64,000 nt of DNA, from the NCBI GenBank assembly GCA_963691655.1, contig OY829326.1, positions 25,904,878-25,968,877 on the forward strand. The letters are read 5' to 3'. Source of the DNA: Toxonevra muliebris. Lineage: Eukaryota > Arthropoda > Insecta > Diptera > Pallopteridae. Every line of letters begins with the position of its first letter. Position 1 is the stretch's first letter. The notes under the pieces were generated by a model. The model was not told where the DNA came from and ran no database searches. It saw only the letters and a program-made list of their open reading frames with translations. This document shows positions 10,067-20,168 of the stretch, piece after piece. Both the position numbers and the translations under genes were made by a program.

Positions 10067-10915
10067 CCACCTTGATCAACAAATTAGATCTATATTGTCC
10101 CCTTCAAAGTAATCTCCATCGACTGCAACGCACTTATGCCAGCTCTTGATCCAATCCTCGAAACATTTTTTATATTCGGTTTTCGGTATGTCCTTCAGTG
10201 CTTCCTGCGATTTTTCCATTACTTCCTCTCGGCTGCTGAAACGCGTTCCCCGTAATGGTTTTTTAACTCGATTGAACAGAAATAAGTTACAGGGAGCCAA
10301 ATCAGGTGAATTCGGTGGCTGTTGCATGGTATTTGTTGCATTTTTCATCAAAAAATTACGAATAATGATGGAACTGTGCGACGGTGCGTTAACATGGTGC
10401 AAAATCCACGAGTTTTCTGTCCACAATTCTGGTCTCTTTCAGTGAATTGCTTCGCGCAAACGCCTCATAACGCCCAAATAATACTCTCCGATGGTTAATT
10501 TGCGGTTACTGACTAAAATTTCTTTTACTTTATCAACGTTTTCGTCGGTTTTCGATGTCGATGCTCTGGCACTGCGTTCATCATCTTCGATTGACTCACG
10601 ACCACTTTTAAACCGCTCGTGCCACTGGTAAAGGACCGTTTTCTTTAGAGAATCGTTGCCAAAATATTTTTCCAACATTTCCAACGTTCGCGCACCATTA
10701 AATCCGTTTTACGTTTCTACGCAAAAATTTAATACAATACAATTTAATAAAATAGTAAAAAATCGCCACCACACACAGAGATAGATGTACTCTTGGATTT
10801 AGAGGGAATATCAACAACAGATGTACCAACTTAACAACAACAAAAAACAGAACTGAAATCGGAACGATGGGAGCGCCACGCGGTGGTTATTCCGGGAACT
10901 TTTTGATCAAGGTGG
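10067..10915 (-). mobile_element. Internally deleted mariner with CCACCTTGATCAA ends
   Basis: The ends are perfect 13-bp inverted repeats, CCACCTTGATCAA at 10067-10079 and its reverse complement ending at 10915. Both are flanked by TA, the target duplication of Tc1/mariner elements. The 849-bp body encodes a minus-strand transposase from which the central third is missing. It has intact-looking ends but a dead transposase, so it could only have moved with help in trans. Confidence 0.9.
10076..10684 (-). pseudogene. Mariner transposase, central part deleted, catalytic residues lost
   Basis: On the minus strand the N-terminal part reads TVLYQWHERFKSGRESIEDD, then ARASTSKTDENVDKVKEILV and RKLTIGEYYLGVMRRLREAI. 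The jump from RKLTI to YLGVMRRLREAI skips the stretch holding the first catalytic Asp. One stop codon (10439-10441) separates this from the same-frame part ENSWILHHVNAPSH, PNSPDLAPCNLFLF, FEDWIKSWHKCVAVDGDYFE. The second Asp (HHDNAP) is Val here and the third (APCD) is Asn. The protein is inactive on three counts. The frame is kept across the deletion. Confidence 0.9.
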
Positions 10916-10917
10916 TA

Positions 10918-11289
10918 GATATTTGTAAATTTTAACATAACTTAGAGGGAAGAAACGCTTATGATTAGAGTTTCTGAGTTTTCATGTCTTTAGCTGAGAA
11001 AACCCCAAAAATGTAATTTAAAAGGAAGTGGAAGTATTCAAGCTGAGTAATTCAAGCTAAGTAAGCAGACGGAAAATCCCATGTAAAATTATACGAGATT
11101 TTAGTTCCAGGTATTCTTGAATTTCCCTGAATCAGAGGTCCTTGTTATAAGAGTGTATTCCCATTCAAAAAGGCGAGCACTCATTTATTTCAAGATCTTT
11201 CTACAGCGCAACTTTTTATATACACTTCGACAATAATATATCTGAAATTTTAGGACTATATTATAGATATCATACCTTTGAAGAACTCA
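10918..11289. other. Unremarkable AT-rich stretch
   Basis: Sequence between the mariner and the minisatellite. I see no ORF, repeat or element end in it. Confidence 0.5.
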
Positions 11290-12060
11290 AAGGTTAGACC
11301 GATTTTTAATATTTTTTAGGTCTAGTTTTTAGTCTGAGTTTTGTGTATGGTTTTGGTTTTGGTTTGCTTATGTTCAAATTTATTTTAGGTCTGAATTCGG
11401 GTTTAAACCGAACAAGTTTGGGCTTGAGCTTTGGTCTAAATTTTGGTCCAATTTTGGATATTTGGTTTTTGATTTCAATTTTGGTTTGAGTTTTCGTCTG
11501 AATTTCGGTCTAAATTTCAGTTTGAATATCGGTCTGAGATTTAGGCAAAAATTTTGGTCTAAGTTTTGGTCTGATTTTTTATTTGAATTTCGGTTTGAGC
11601 TTTCGTCTGAATTTTGGTCTAAATTTCAGTCTGAATATCGGTCTCAGATTTGATAATTTATTTTAAATTTTAGCCTGATTTTTTATCTGAATTTCGGTTT
11701 GAGTTTCGGCCTGATATAAGTTTATGTTTTTGTTTAAATGTCGGTTCAATCATTAGTTGCATTTTCTGCTTTGATTTTATGCTAATTTTTCACTTAAGTT
11801 TGATCAGAATTTTGTAGGGATTAGAGCGGAGTTTTAGATGCACTATTGGGCAGAGTTTTTTTTTGGGTTTAGTCAAAATTTTGGTCTGAATTCCTGTAAA
11901 ACTTTTGTATAAATTTAACTCTGAATCTTGGAGTGAATATTGATTTGATTTTTGGTCTGAAAATTGATTTGATTTTTGGTCTGAAATTTGATTTGACTTT
12001 CGGCATGATTTTTAATCTGAGTGTTTGTCTGAGTTTTGCTTTGAATTTTGTTTCGAATTT
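11290..12060 (+). repeat. Degenerate GGTCTGA-type minisatellite, locus 1
   Basis: The stretch is built of drifting units of roughly 12-18 bases such as TTTTGGTCTGAATTTCGGT, TTTGAGTTTCGGCCTGA and GATTTTTGGTCTGA. The constant words are GGTCTGA, GGTTTGA and AATTTTGG. No two neighbouring units are identical, so the array is old or was made by slippage with mutation. The ORF at 11462-11653 (a run of FGLxFxLNFGLNF) is a by-product. Related arrays lie at 34910, 43105 (opposite strand), 61255 and 62330. Confidence 0.85.
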
Positions 12061-12786
12061 TCTTCAACTTTTTTGACTGTTTTTTTGGTTTGTTTGTTTG
12101 TTTTTCTTTCTGCTTCTTTTGGGATGTTAGGACTTCTATAAGGCATTTTCATCTCACTTTATTTGGTGAAGTTGTTTTACGTTTTGTCACATTATACCTT
12201 TAACCTCCTTCTTACTACGTGCCCTTTAGTTGACCACGGTGCTCTTGTGAGTTCCAGTTAAGCGGTATTCTCGTGAAGTTGGTGGTTGTTTTTTTAAGGT
12301 ATGTTTTATACGCTTTCGGTTTTGTCTCTTAATTTGAGATTTTTTTAACAAGACTCCGAAGGCCTTAATAAATTTGTCTAAAATAAGCTAGAAATTAACA
12401 GCAGATACTTTTTAAGAAATGTTTGTAGTTTTTGAGGGATGTTGTGTGAACTTAACCTAGTCTCTTTTCCATATGTGAGGATTGACCTTGCATATGAGTT
12501 GAATTTCAGAATTTTGTTTTTTATGTGAATTTACGAACTTTTCTATTTTAACTGTAATCATTAAAATGCCGCTCTGGCTTTTTTTGAACTTGCTGTTGGC
12601 ATTCTTATCTGCTTCATTCACATTTACATTCTGGTTTCCGAATTAGTTTTGAACCTGGTCTTCTTCCTCGGCCATTTTTAGATCCTTCCACAATTCAATT
12701 TCAAGTATCCTCTTTCATGTGTTCTTAGATCTGTTGTACTTGCTCTTTCATTGAGGGTTTAATTTCTGCACATGATGGCCTACATA
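12061..12786. other. T-rich sequence without recognised features
   Basis: T-rich plus strand with no ORF, no clear repeat and no element ends noticed. Confidence 0.5.
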
Positions 12787-12864
12787 TCGTCGCCTGAGAA
12801 TTGATTTGGCGTATAGGTATATGAATTTGTACACACATACGCCAAATCAATTCTCAGGCGACGA
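12787..12864. repeat. 78-bp palindromic repeat, clean copy
   Basis: The left arm TCGTCGCCTGAGAATTGATT, continuing TGGCGTAT, is matched exactly in reverse complement by the right arm, with about 22 bases of spacer. The pairing extends outwards through ACATA/TATGT. A single strand would fold into a hairpin with a stem of about 30 bp. Three further copies are at 3168, 24785 (interrupted) and 46478, the last of exactly the same length. This suggests a very short MITE-like mobile unit. TA flanks are present here but not at every copy. Confidence 0.9.
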
Positions 12865-13039
12865 TATGTTTTTTAGTTGTTTACAAATTACATGCCCAAT
12901 CTAGTTTCATTTATGCAACTTAATCTCGTTGACGAATCTGACGGCATCTCTCACCTGATTTTATCTTTGATTTTATCGTGGACAATTGTATATTTCAAAC
13001 TCAGTTTCATGAGATTGATTTAGTTGATTGGTTTGCTGG

Positions 13040-13330
13040 TGGTTTGAAGTGGCTGTCTAGAGACACACTTATGTCTTAACGGCGCATTTTGATACAACAT
13101 AGTTGCACTTACATTTTAACGCTGGTTCTGAACGGAGGTGTGGCGATTTGTTATCACTTGGTGGTTTTGCCAATGCCTGCCAAGAAGTGCACTTGTACAC
13201 TTTCTTATAATTTTCATACACTTCATATTTTGAATATAAGAAGTTTATGAGAATTAACCACCAGACGAAGAAGGGAATCGAACCCAAAACTTCCTGGTGA
13301 AAGTCTAGAGCACCACTCACTAGACTATCT
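13040..13330 (-). mobile_element. tRNA-derived SINE, near full length
   Basis: Read on the minus strand, the right end holds a tRNA-like head: a possible A box (TAGTCTAGTGAG) and, about 40 bases on, a perfect B box GGTTCGATTCC for RNA polymerase III. A body (CGTCTGGTGGTTAATTCTCA, GGCAAAACCACCAAGTGATA) follows, then a 3' tail with GACAGCCACTTCAA. It shares head, body and tail with 25557-25818 and the head with 45752-45860. The minus-strand ORF at 13069-13320 is a shadow reading through the head. Confidence 0.85.
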
Positions 13331-15672
13331 ATGTGGTTAGTTATTGCTGATAAATTCTCTTTTTAATGGAAGAACTAAGAAAAATATTAACCTAGTAACT
13401 TAAACTTCTTTCAATGGCATAGTAGCAGTTTTTCCTAAAAAGCAAGAAAATTATAAATTTTTTTGTTAAATTTCAATTTTTAATGACATCTTACATAATT
13501 TTGGAGAACTGTACTTAAAAAACCTAGAATTGGTCAAAAAAAATAACTCCTTAATACTTATATAAACATTTCTTGGTTTTCCTTCATTTGAAATATATAA
13601 ACATCAAACTAAGTGTATATATTGAATAGTCATATACTCAATAACTTTATTTTAATATAAAATACTACATTTTTTTATAAGTAATATTTATAAATTCCAT
13701 AAGTAATAGTAAACGATTTTAAACTCAAAACAAAAACAAAATGACTGAAGACATTAAATGAAATGATGCAGAAGAAGAAGCTGTTAACTACTAAAACATA
13801 AATAGAAAACAAATGCAAAACTACAATATTCACTATTTACAAAATAAAAACAAAACCAAATATCCAAAAATTATAAATTACCAGTACTTTTATTAATATT
13901 TATTTAAAATAGAGATTTGTATGAAATGTACATTATAAAGAATTAAGTAATTAAGCTATAAATATTGACGCATTTAATTTGTAATCTGAAATTATATGTA
14001 TATAAATAAATGGTAGTTGAAAAAATTAGTTGTGACTAAAAATAATAACTAAAAATAACGAACAGTTTTTGTATAATAATATTTTTTCGAACAAAAATTA
14101 AAACTATTTTAAAAAAAAAAATACAGAAGCGCAATTTTACACACTAGAAAGAAGAAAAAATTTTACGATATCAACATCAATGTTTAACATTTCAACAATA
14201 ATAAATAAACAAACCGATAGCAAGAAAAATATCAAACTGAAATAAAACTTGAAATATTTTATTGCAAATTTGAAACAGAAACAAAAAAAAAAAAAAGATT
14301 AATGCAAAGAAAAGATAAAAATAAAATTAAATAATGAGACAAAAAAAAAAAAATAAAATAAATTATTTAATTTGTTATAAAAACAAAAACAAAAATACTA
14401 CAACATTTTAAGTGTGTGTTTAGGATCAATATATTATACACATATAGGTACATATATACAATAAAAACAAATATATATATATTTTTATTTAAAATGTTTC
14501 GGAAACCATGTGCCAAAATTTAAAAAAAAATAATAACTTTAAAAAAAAAATTGTGAAAATTTTTTTAGGAACCAAAATGTCAACACAAAAGAAAACACAA
14601 CAAAATAAACATATTCAAAAATTAATGCATTTAAAATATAATAAAAATTAATACAAATACGAAATATAAGAGTTGATTTTACACGCAAAGCCATTACAAA
14701 ATTAAAATAAACCAAAACTTCCAAAATGTGTCAAAAACATGAAACTAAAAATTTAAGAAAACCAAAAAACAAAAAAAAAAAAAAACAAATAAATACGAAT
14801 CAAAAATAAGTGTAACTTTTCATAAAAACAAAATTGTAGAGCCAAAACAAAATTTTGGGTAAAAATTAATATTAAATTTTTTTTTTTTTTTTTAGTAACA
14901 ATGTACAAAATTTATAATTTTTCAAATTAAAATATGTTTTCTTATTAGTTATATTAGTAAATATTTAAATTTTTATATGTAAATAAAAAAAAACAACATT
15001 AATATTTTAAAAAACAAACGAAACCAAAACATCCATGAATATTTTTCACAAAACAATAAAATTTTTGCCAATAATAATTTAACTTTGACTTAAATTTTGA
15101 CATCGAAGTGTACGAATTTAATATATGCAATTCTCAATACAAAAACAAACAAAAAAAAAAAAAAAGAAGTAAAAACAAAAACATCAACAGCAACCAAAAT
15201 TTGGTAAAAAATCAAAAAAAAAATTTTTTTTCAAATATTTGAAATTAATAATATTAAAAACGTGAAATACTAAAACAAAAAAAAAAAAAAAAAACAAAAA
15301 CTAGTGTGTCAAAAATGGTAACAAAACAAAAATCAAATGCAAACTTTAAATATTACAAGAAAAACAATATAATATTAAAAAACTACAATCAAAAGACGAA
15401 AATTAAAAAATCATAATTACTTATTGAAAATTTATATGTAATATTTAAAATTAATTAGCACAAACTACAAAACAAAAACAAAATAAAAATAAAAAAAAAT
15501 TATTATTATAGATGTATAAAACAAAAATAAAATATTTAAAATTTATTTTAATTGTATATTTAATATTTGTGGTTTTTTTAAATATGGTAAGTACAAAATA
15601 ATATTGCATTTTCGGTTATCGTATGCTATTATTACCACTCTCTCTTTCCCTGCAAAGAAAAGCCCTCAATGT
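13331..15672. other. Very AT-rich stretch with many A-runs and CAAAA words
   Basis: About 2.3 kb with almost no G or C. Long A-runs alternate with words such as AAAACAAAAACAAAA on the plus strand, and there are few T-runs between 14150 and 15500. Several AATAAA hexamers occur, which is expected from composition. The strand bias could reflect an extended 3' UTR or an intergenic spacer. No ORF is credible. Confidence 0.5.
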
Positions 15673-15775
15673 AATATCTGTGGCAATAAGGAATAACAGC
15701 TAAACTCAAAAGTCGACTAAAAACCTGTTGCGTATTTTTTATTATAAAACCCAAAATATTGAAAGTTTTTACATA

Positions 15776-17060
15776 TTGGGAGTATGAATGTATAAACTCG
15801 TAATTGTGACTAACTTCATATCTATCATACGCGCTATTTTTTTCACATTGATAGCTATTCTATCTCGAAGAGCGCCAAAAATACTATTAGAATTGATCTG
15901 TCAAATAATTTTCATAATTTTACAAAAGCGTTTTACTATAGCTGAAAATGTCGAATTTCGTGCCAACAAAACAACATTTGCGGGAAGTTTTAATTTGCTT
16001 CTTCCATTTAAAGAAAAACGCAACTGAAGCACATTGTTTACTCACTGAAGCTTATCCTGACTGTGCTATAGACGTTAGAATGTGTCAGGTGTGGTATGCC
16101 CGTTTCAAAAGTGGTGATTTTGATGTTGAAGACAGGGAACTTTCAGGCGGCCCGAAAAAGTTCGAAGATGAAGAATTGAAGGCATTACTCGAAGAAGATT
16201 CATGTCAAACGCAACAAGAACTTGCAGAATCTTTAGGAGCTGATCAATCAACCATTTCTAAACGATTAAAATAATTGGGAATGATTCAAAAGCAAGGAAA
16301 TCGGGTGCCGTACGAATTGAAGCCGAGAGACGTCAAACGACGATTTTTCACATGTGAACTGCTGATTGAACGACAGAAAAGAAAGGGTTTTCTGCTTCGT
16401 ATTGTGACTGGCGATAAAAAGTGGATACGTTACGATAACCCAAAGTGTAAAAAATCATGGGGACCGCCCGGACATGCATCAACATCAACGGCAAAGCCGA
16501 ACATCCATGGATCCAAGCTCATGCTGTGTATTTGGTGGGATATGAAAAGTGTCGTGTATTATGAGCTGTTGAAACCGAATGAAACGATCACTGGCGATCG
16601 CTACCGACTACAATTGATGCGTCTGAGCCGAGCATTAAAGGATAAGAGACCAGAATATGAGAATAGACACGACAAAGTTATTCTTCAGCACGACAATGCT
16701 CGGCCGCATGTTGCAAGTCAAGTAAAAACATACTTGGAAACGCTGAAATGGGAAGTGCTACCCCACCCGCCGTATTCTCCAGACATTGCTCCTTCTGATT
16801 ACCACTTGTTCCGATCGATGACACATGGCCTGGCTGAACAGCACTTCCGTTCTTTCGAAGAACTCAAAAAATTGGTCGATTCGTGGATAGCCTGAAAAAA
16901 TGAGGAGTTCTTTCGACGCGGAATCCGTATGCTACCAGAAAGATGGGAAAAGGTTGTGACTAACGATGGACAATACTTTAAAGAATAAATTTATAATCTC
17001 TTTTTCACAATGAATGTCCAAATTACGAAAAAAAACGAGTTTATACATTCATACTCCCAA
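15776..17060 (+). mobile_element. Full-length mariner with near-perfect ends, dead transposase
   Basis: The element is 1285 bp, the usual mariner size. The 5' end starts TTGGGAGTATGAATGTATAA and the 3' end is its reverse complement, giving terminal repeats of about 26 bp. TA flanks both sides (15774-15775 and 17061-17062). It carries one transposase frame broken by two stop codons. The well-kept ends suggest a fairly recent insertion. It sits in the loop of a foldback repeat. Confidence 0.95.
15948..16988 (+). pseudogene. Mariner transposase (DD34D) with two in-frame stops
   Basis: From the ATG at 15948 the frame runs unshifted to a TAA at 16986-16988, interrupted by TAA at 16272-16274 and TGA at 16893-16895. 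The N-terminal part has the paired helix-turn-helix region with YARFKSGDFDVED and QELAESLGADQSTISKRL. The catalytic part shows all three aspartates: VTGDKKWIRYDN, LQHDNARPHVA and SPDIAPSDYHLFRSM. There are 34 residues between the second and third, the mariner signature. The tail ends LPERWEKVVTNDGQYF. About 347 codons including stops, normal for the family. It resembles the Mos1/mauritiana group. Only nonsense changes have silenced it. Confidence 0.95.
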
Positions 17061-17264
17061 TAATTATTGGAGTTTAATTAATAAAAAACTATGGAGACTG
17101 CTAAATTGCAAAAACTTTTGAAAAACTTTCAACATTTTAGGATTTATAATAAAAAATACGCAGCAGGTTTTTATTCGACTTTTGAGTTTAGCTCTTATTC
17201 CTTATTGCCACAGATATTTGCATGCGCAATACAAAGAGCACAAATGAAGTTACTTTCACTCTTT

Positions 17265-17988
17265 CAGCGATGCCAACTTGCGGGGAATTCCCCGATTTGT
17301 GGGGAATTTTACTTGGTGCGGGAAATCGGGGAATGAACTTTTTTTTGCGGGGAATTTGAAGTCGTTCAGCTTTAAGTAATTAAAGCCTGTAGAACATTTT
17401 TTGTCAAATTTTATGTAACGTTAAACGTTTAACTTATGAAATATTTCATATTTTGGGTCTTAAAATCTTCATATTTTCTTAAGCAGTCCCTGCAATTTTT
17501 TGGTTTGGAGAAATCCATTTTTAAAAAAGGTTACTATTTTAAAGTATTATATTTCGAAAGTATTTTGTAAAAATTTTAGAGAACGCAGAGTGCTTTCGTA
17601 GATAAAGACGATTATAGCGGCGAGTGTCAGTCAGGACAAAATAGTCGCGCGGCTCTTAGATTTCCCTTTCGGCAGTTCAGAAAGGTTTAGCTATGCTTTC
17701 GTCCAGCACCTCCTGATTAACTCTTAGTCATTGCTGACTCATCTGTAAACTAACAACTACGGTCAGCCATCATAAAAAAGATGAAGTGTATTTTATTTGT
17801 TAAAAACCGATAGTCAAAACTTTGAACCGGTTTTTTTTTTCAAAACAAATTTTTTGCCATTTTTTATTTGAGTCAAAAGAAATCTCTTGTCTTATATGTT
17901 AAGAATTCCGGAGTCAGAAAGTACGTTTCTATTAATCACCAGTCCCATAAAAATTTGTTAAGTTTTGGACCGAGAAAGTTCATCCCTG
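17265..17988. mobile_element. hAT-like non-autonomous element with 8-bp target duplication
   Basis: The 5' end CAGCGATGCCAACTT and the 3' end (reverse complement CAGGGATGAACTT) are imperfect inverted repeats starting with CAG. The 8-bp flank CACTCTTT occurs at 17257-17264 and again at 17989-17996, the size typical of hAT transposition. The 724-bp body has GCGGGGAATT words repeated at 17279-17350 and no transposase ORF. Confidence 0.8.
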
Positions 17989-17996
17989 CACTCTTT

Positions 17997-19462
17997 GTAA
18001 AATTCTTTCAGTAATTGCTCAAGCTTCACTTAACCCTTGTGGTGGTGCTTAGTTTGAAACCTTTACGGGGGTGTGTCTGCGTGTGTGTTATTGTTTTGGA
18101 TGAGTTGAATGAAAAAATTGTGGTTTACACTGGTGAAAATGTGAGTAAACATTTTAGAATAAAAAAATGGAAATCGTAAAAAAAAGTAACTAATACAAAT
18201 AGAATTTATGACGATGGTGGCGACAATACTTCTTGGGCAATGCAATTGTCCATGCAAATCTAATGCAATGCAAAATAGAATTGTTTGGCATGTGATTGAC
18301 ATATAACTGGTATTCAATCAATGCATCAAAAACATATTAACATATCATCTCATGAAAAATTGTCCATTCAATCCACAATTTACTCTCTAAAATAATGAAG
18401 GCCTGGTTCTACCTTAAGGCCGCCGTAAAGTATGTTTCGTTCCATTCCCAAACACCACCCAACACTCACATCTCACCATAGTCGACTGAAACTTGCTTAA
18501 CACATATGAGTTGAGGATATTATGAAATATGTATCTTGGCAGTAACTAGTTATGTTTTTTTCTTTCATTTCTTCTCATTCTAAAAACAAATTGATCTGGC
18601 CAGACCTACGTGTTTTAATACGAGTTCAGTAAGATTCTACTCCGGTGAAGCTTACAAATTTTAAAGATTCGAAAAAAAGAAACTTTAAGGTTATGTTTTC
18701 TCGTTTCTCTGTTGTTATTTTCTTAATTTTTAAATCGATTTAAATTGGTTTTGTTCTTTTTAACAAAATGATGTTTCACCATTAAACAGTGCTGATGGGG
18801 CTCCTGATTAAAAAGGAATAACATAAAATATTCCTTTGCCAAGCGGCTCTTACGAAAAAACACCCAGGATCCACCATTCCAAAAGATAATGATCCAAAAA
18901 AATGCATCGCTGCTTGGAGAAAATCATCTATTGAATAAACAAAAAGAACCTAATTTGCAAAATTAATTCTAATTTCGAATTTTTAAGAAGGTGGTAAAAT
19001 TGTCTACTGTAAAAAATTCCCTCTATTTCACTATGTGTGTGCAGGGAATGTAAAGATTTGAACTACTATACCTTCTTATGTTCAATAGGTATGCTCAATA
19101 TAATAAAGGATCTGGTGAACTGCCTTGCCTTCTTATACTCAAATCTTAGTTACACTATTGTGAGACAGATGTCGTCAAATATATTGGTGATAAAATTGGA
19201 TAGCAAAATAAGGCTATGAGTTAATATTACCCAATATTTTAAAATAAGAAGAGGTTAATGGCGTCACTATTAAAAAATATGTTAAAGTAGAAACATTCAG
19301 CAGATAAAAAATTTTCAGAATCATTTTAGAAATACGTAGGCGGGTGTATCTTATATAGTTACATTAGTTTTTTATTTTTTAAGGAATCCTTATGTAAGAA
19401 ACTGTTTTTTGAAAAATGGGCTGCAACTTTAGGCCCGGAATTTTAGGTCCAAAGTTTGAGAT
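17997..19462. other. AT-rich sequence without recognised features
   Basis: Only short chance ORFs were seen. No repeats or element ends were recognised. Confidence 0.45.
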
Positions 19463-19535
19463 TTGAGGAGTAAGGTTTCAGGAATCGAGAATCAAACAAA
19501 AAGAATCAAAAATCGAGAATCAAGAATGAAGAATG

Positions 19536-20168
19536 AAGAATCAAGAATCAAGAATCAAGAATCAAGAATCAAGAATCAAGAATCAAGAATCAAGAATCAA
19601 GAATCAAGAATCAAGAATCAAGAATCAAGAATCAAGAATCAAGAATCAAGAATCAAGAATCAAGAATCAAGAATCAAGAATCAAGAATCAAGAATCAAGA
19701 ATCAAGAATCAAGAATCAAGAATCAAGAATCAAGAATCAAGAATCAAGAATCAAGAATCAAGAATCAAGAATCAAGAATCAAGAATCAAGAATCAAGAAT
19801 CAAGAATCAAGAATCAAGAATCAAGAATCAAGAATCAAGAATCAAGAATCAAGAATCAAGAATCAAGAATCAAGAATCAAGAATCAAGAATCAAGAATCA
19901 AGAATCAAGAATCAAGAATCAAGAATCAAGAATCAAGAATCAAGAATCAAGAATCAAGAATCAAGAATCAAGAATCAAGAATCAAGAATCAAGAATCAAG
20001 AATCAAGAATCAAGAATCAAGAATCAAGAATCAAGAATCAAGAATCAAGAATCAAGAATCAAGAATCAAGAATCAAGAATCAAGAATCAAGAATCAAGAA
20101 TCAAGAATCAAGAATCAAGAATCAAGAATCAAGAATCAAGAATCAAGAATCAAGAATCAAGAATCAAG
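19536..20168. repeat. Perfect 7-bp satellite (AAGAATC), about 90 copies
   Basis: 633 bases are an uninterrupted tandem array of AAGAATC. Degenerate units (AATCGAG, AATGAAG, AATCAAA) precede it from about 19480, and the array stops abruptly at 20168. The purine-rich unit has no stop codon in any plus-strand frame, so long ORFs with an IKNQESR period appear in more than one frame. They are artefacts: the unit is 7 bases, so the 7-residue period arises in all frames. Its homogeneity suggests recent expansion or, less likely, assembly collapse or extension. Confidence 0.98.

Larger units (their letters stand above)
15673..17219. repeat. Foldback repeat (arms about 99 bp) hosting a mariner
   Basis: Bases 15673-15771 and 17121-17219 are about 90% identical as reverse complements. 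Shared landmarks are ATATCTGTGGCAATAAGGAA, GCTAAACTCAAAAGTCGA, GCGTATTTTTTATTATAAA and GTTGAAAGTTTTT. Without the mariner between them, the arms would be separated by only about 60 bases, so this is a short foldback element that received a mariner at a TA in its loop. Confidence 0.85.

Noticed and set aside
11462..11653. ORF with a repeated FGLNF-like pattern
   Set aside because: It is a translation of the GGTCTGA minisatellite with no independent coding signal.
13069..13320. Minus-strand ORF of 83 codons
   Set aside because: It reads through the tRNA-like head of a SINE.
13040..13330. Possible intact tRNA gene at the right end
   Set aside because: A B box is present but the sequence does not close into a full cloverleaf by eye and the body continues as a SINE seen in other copies.
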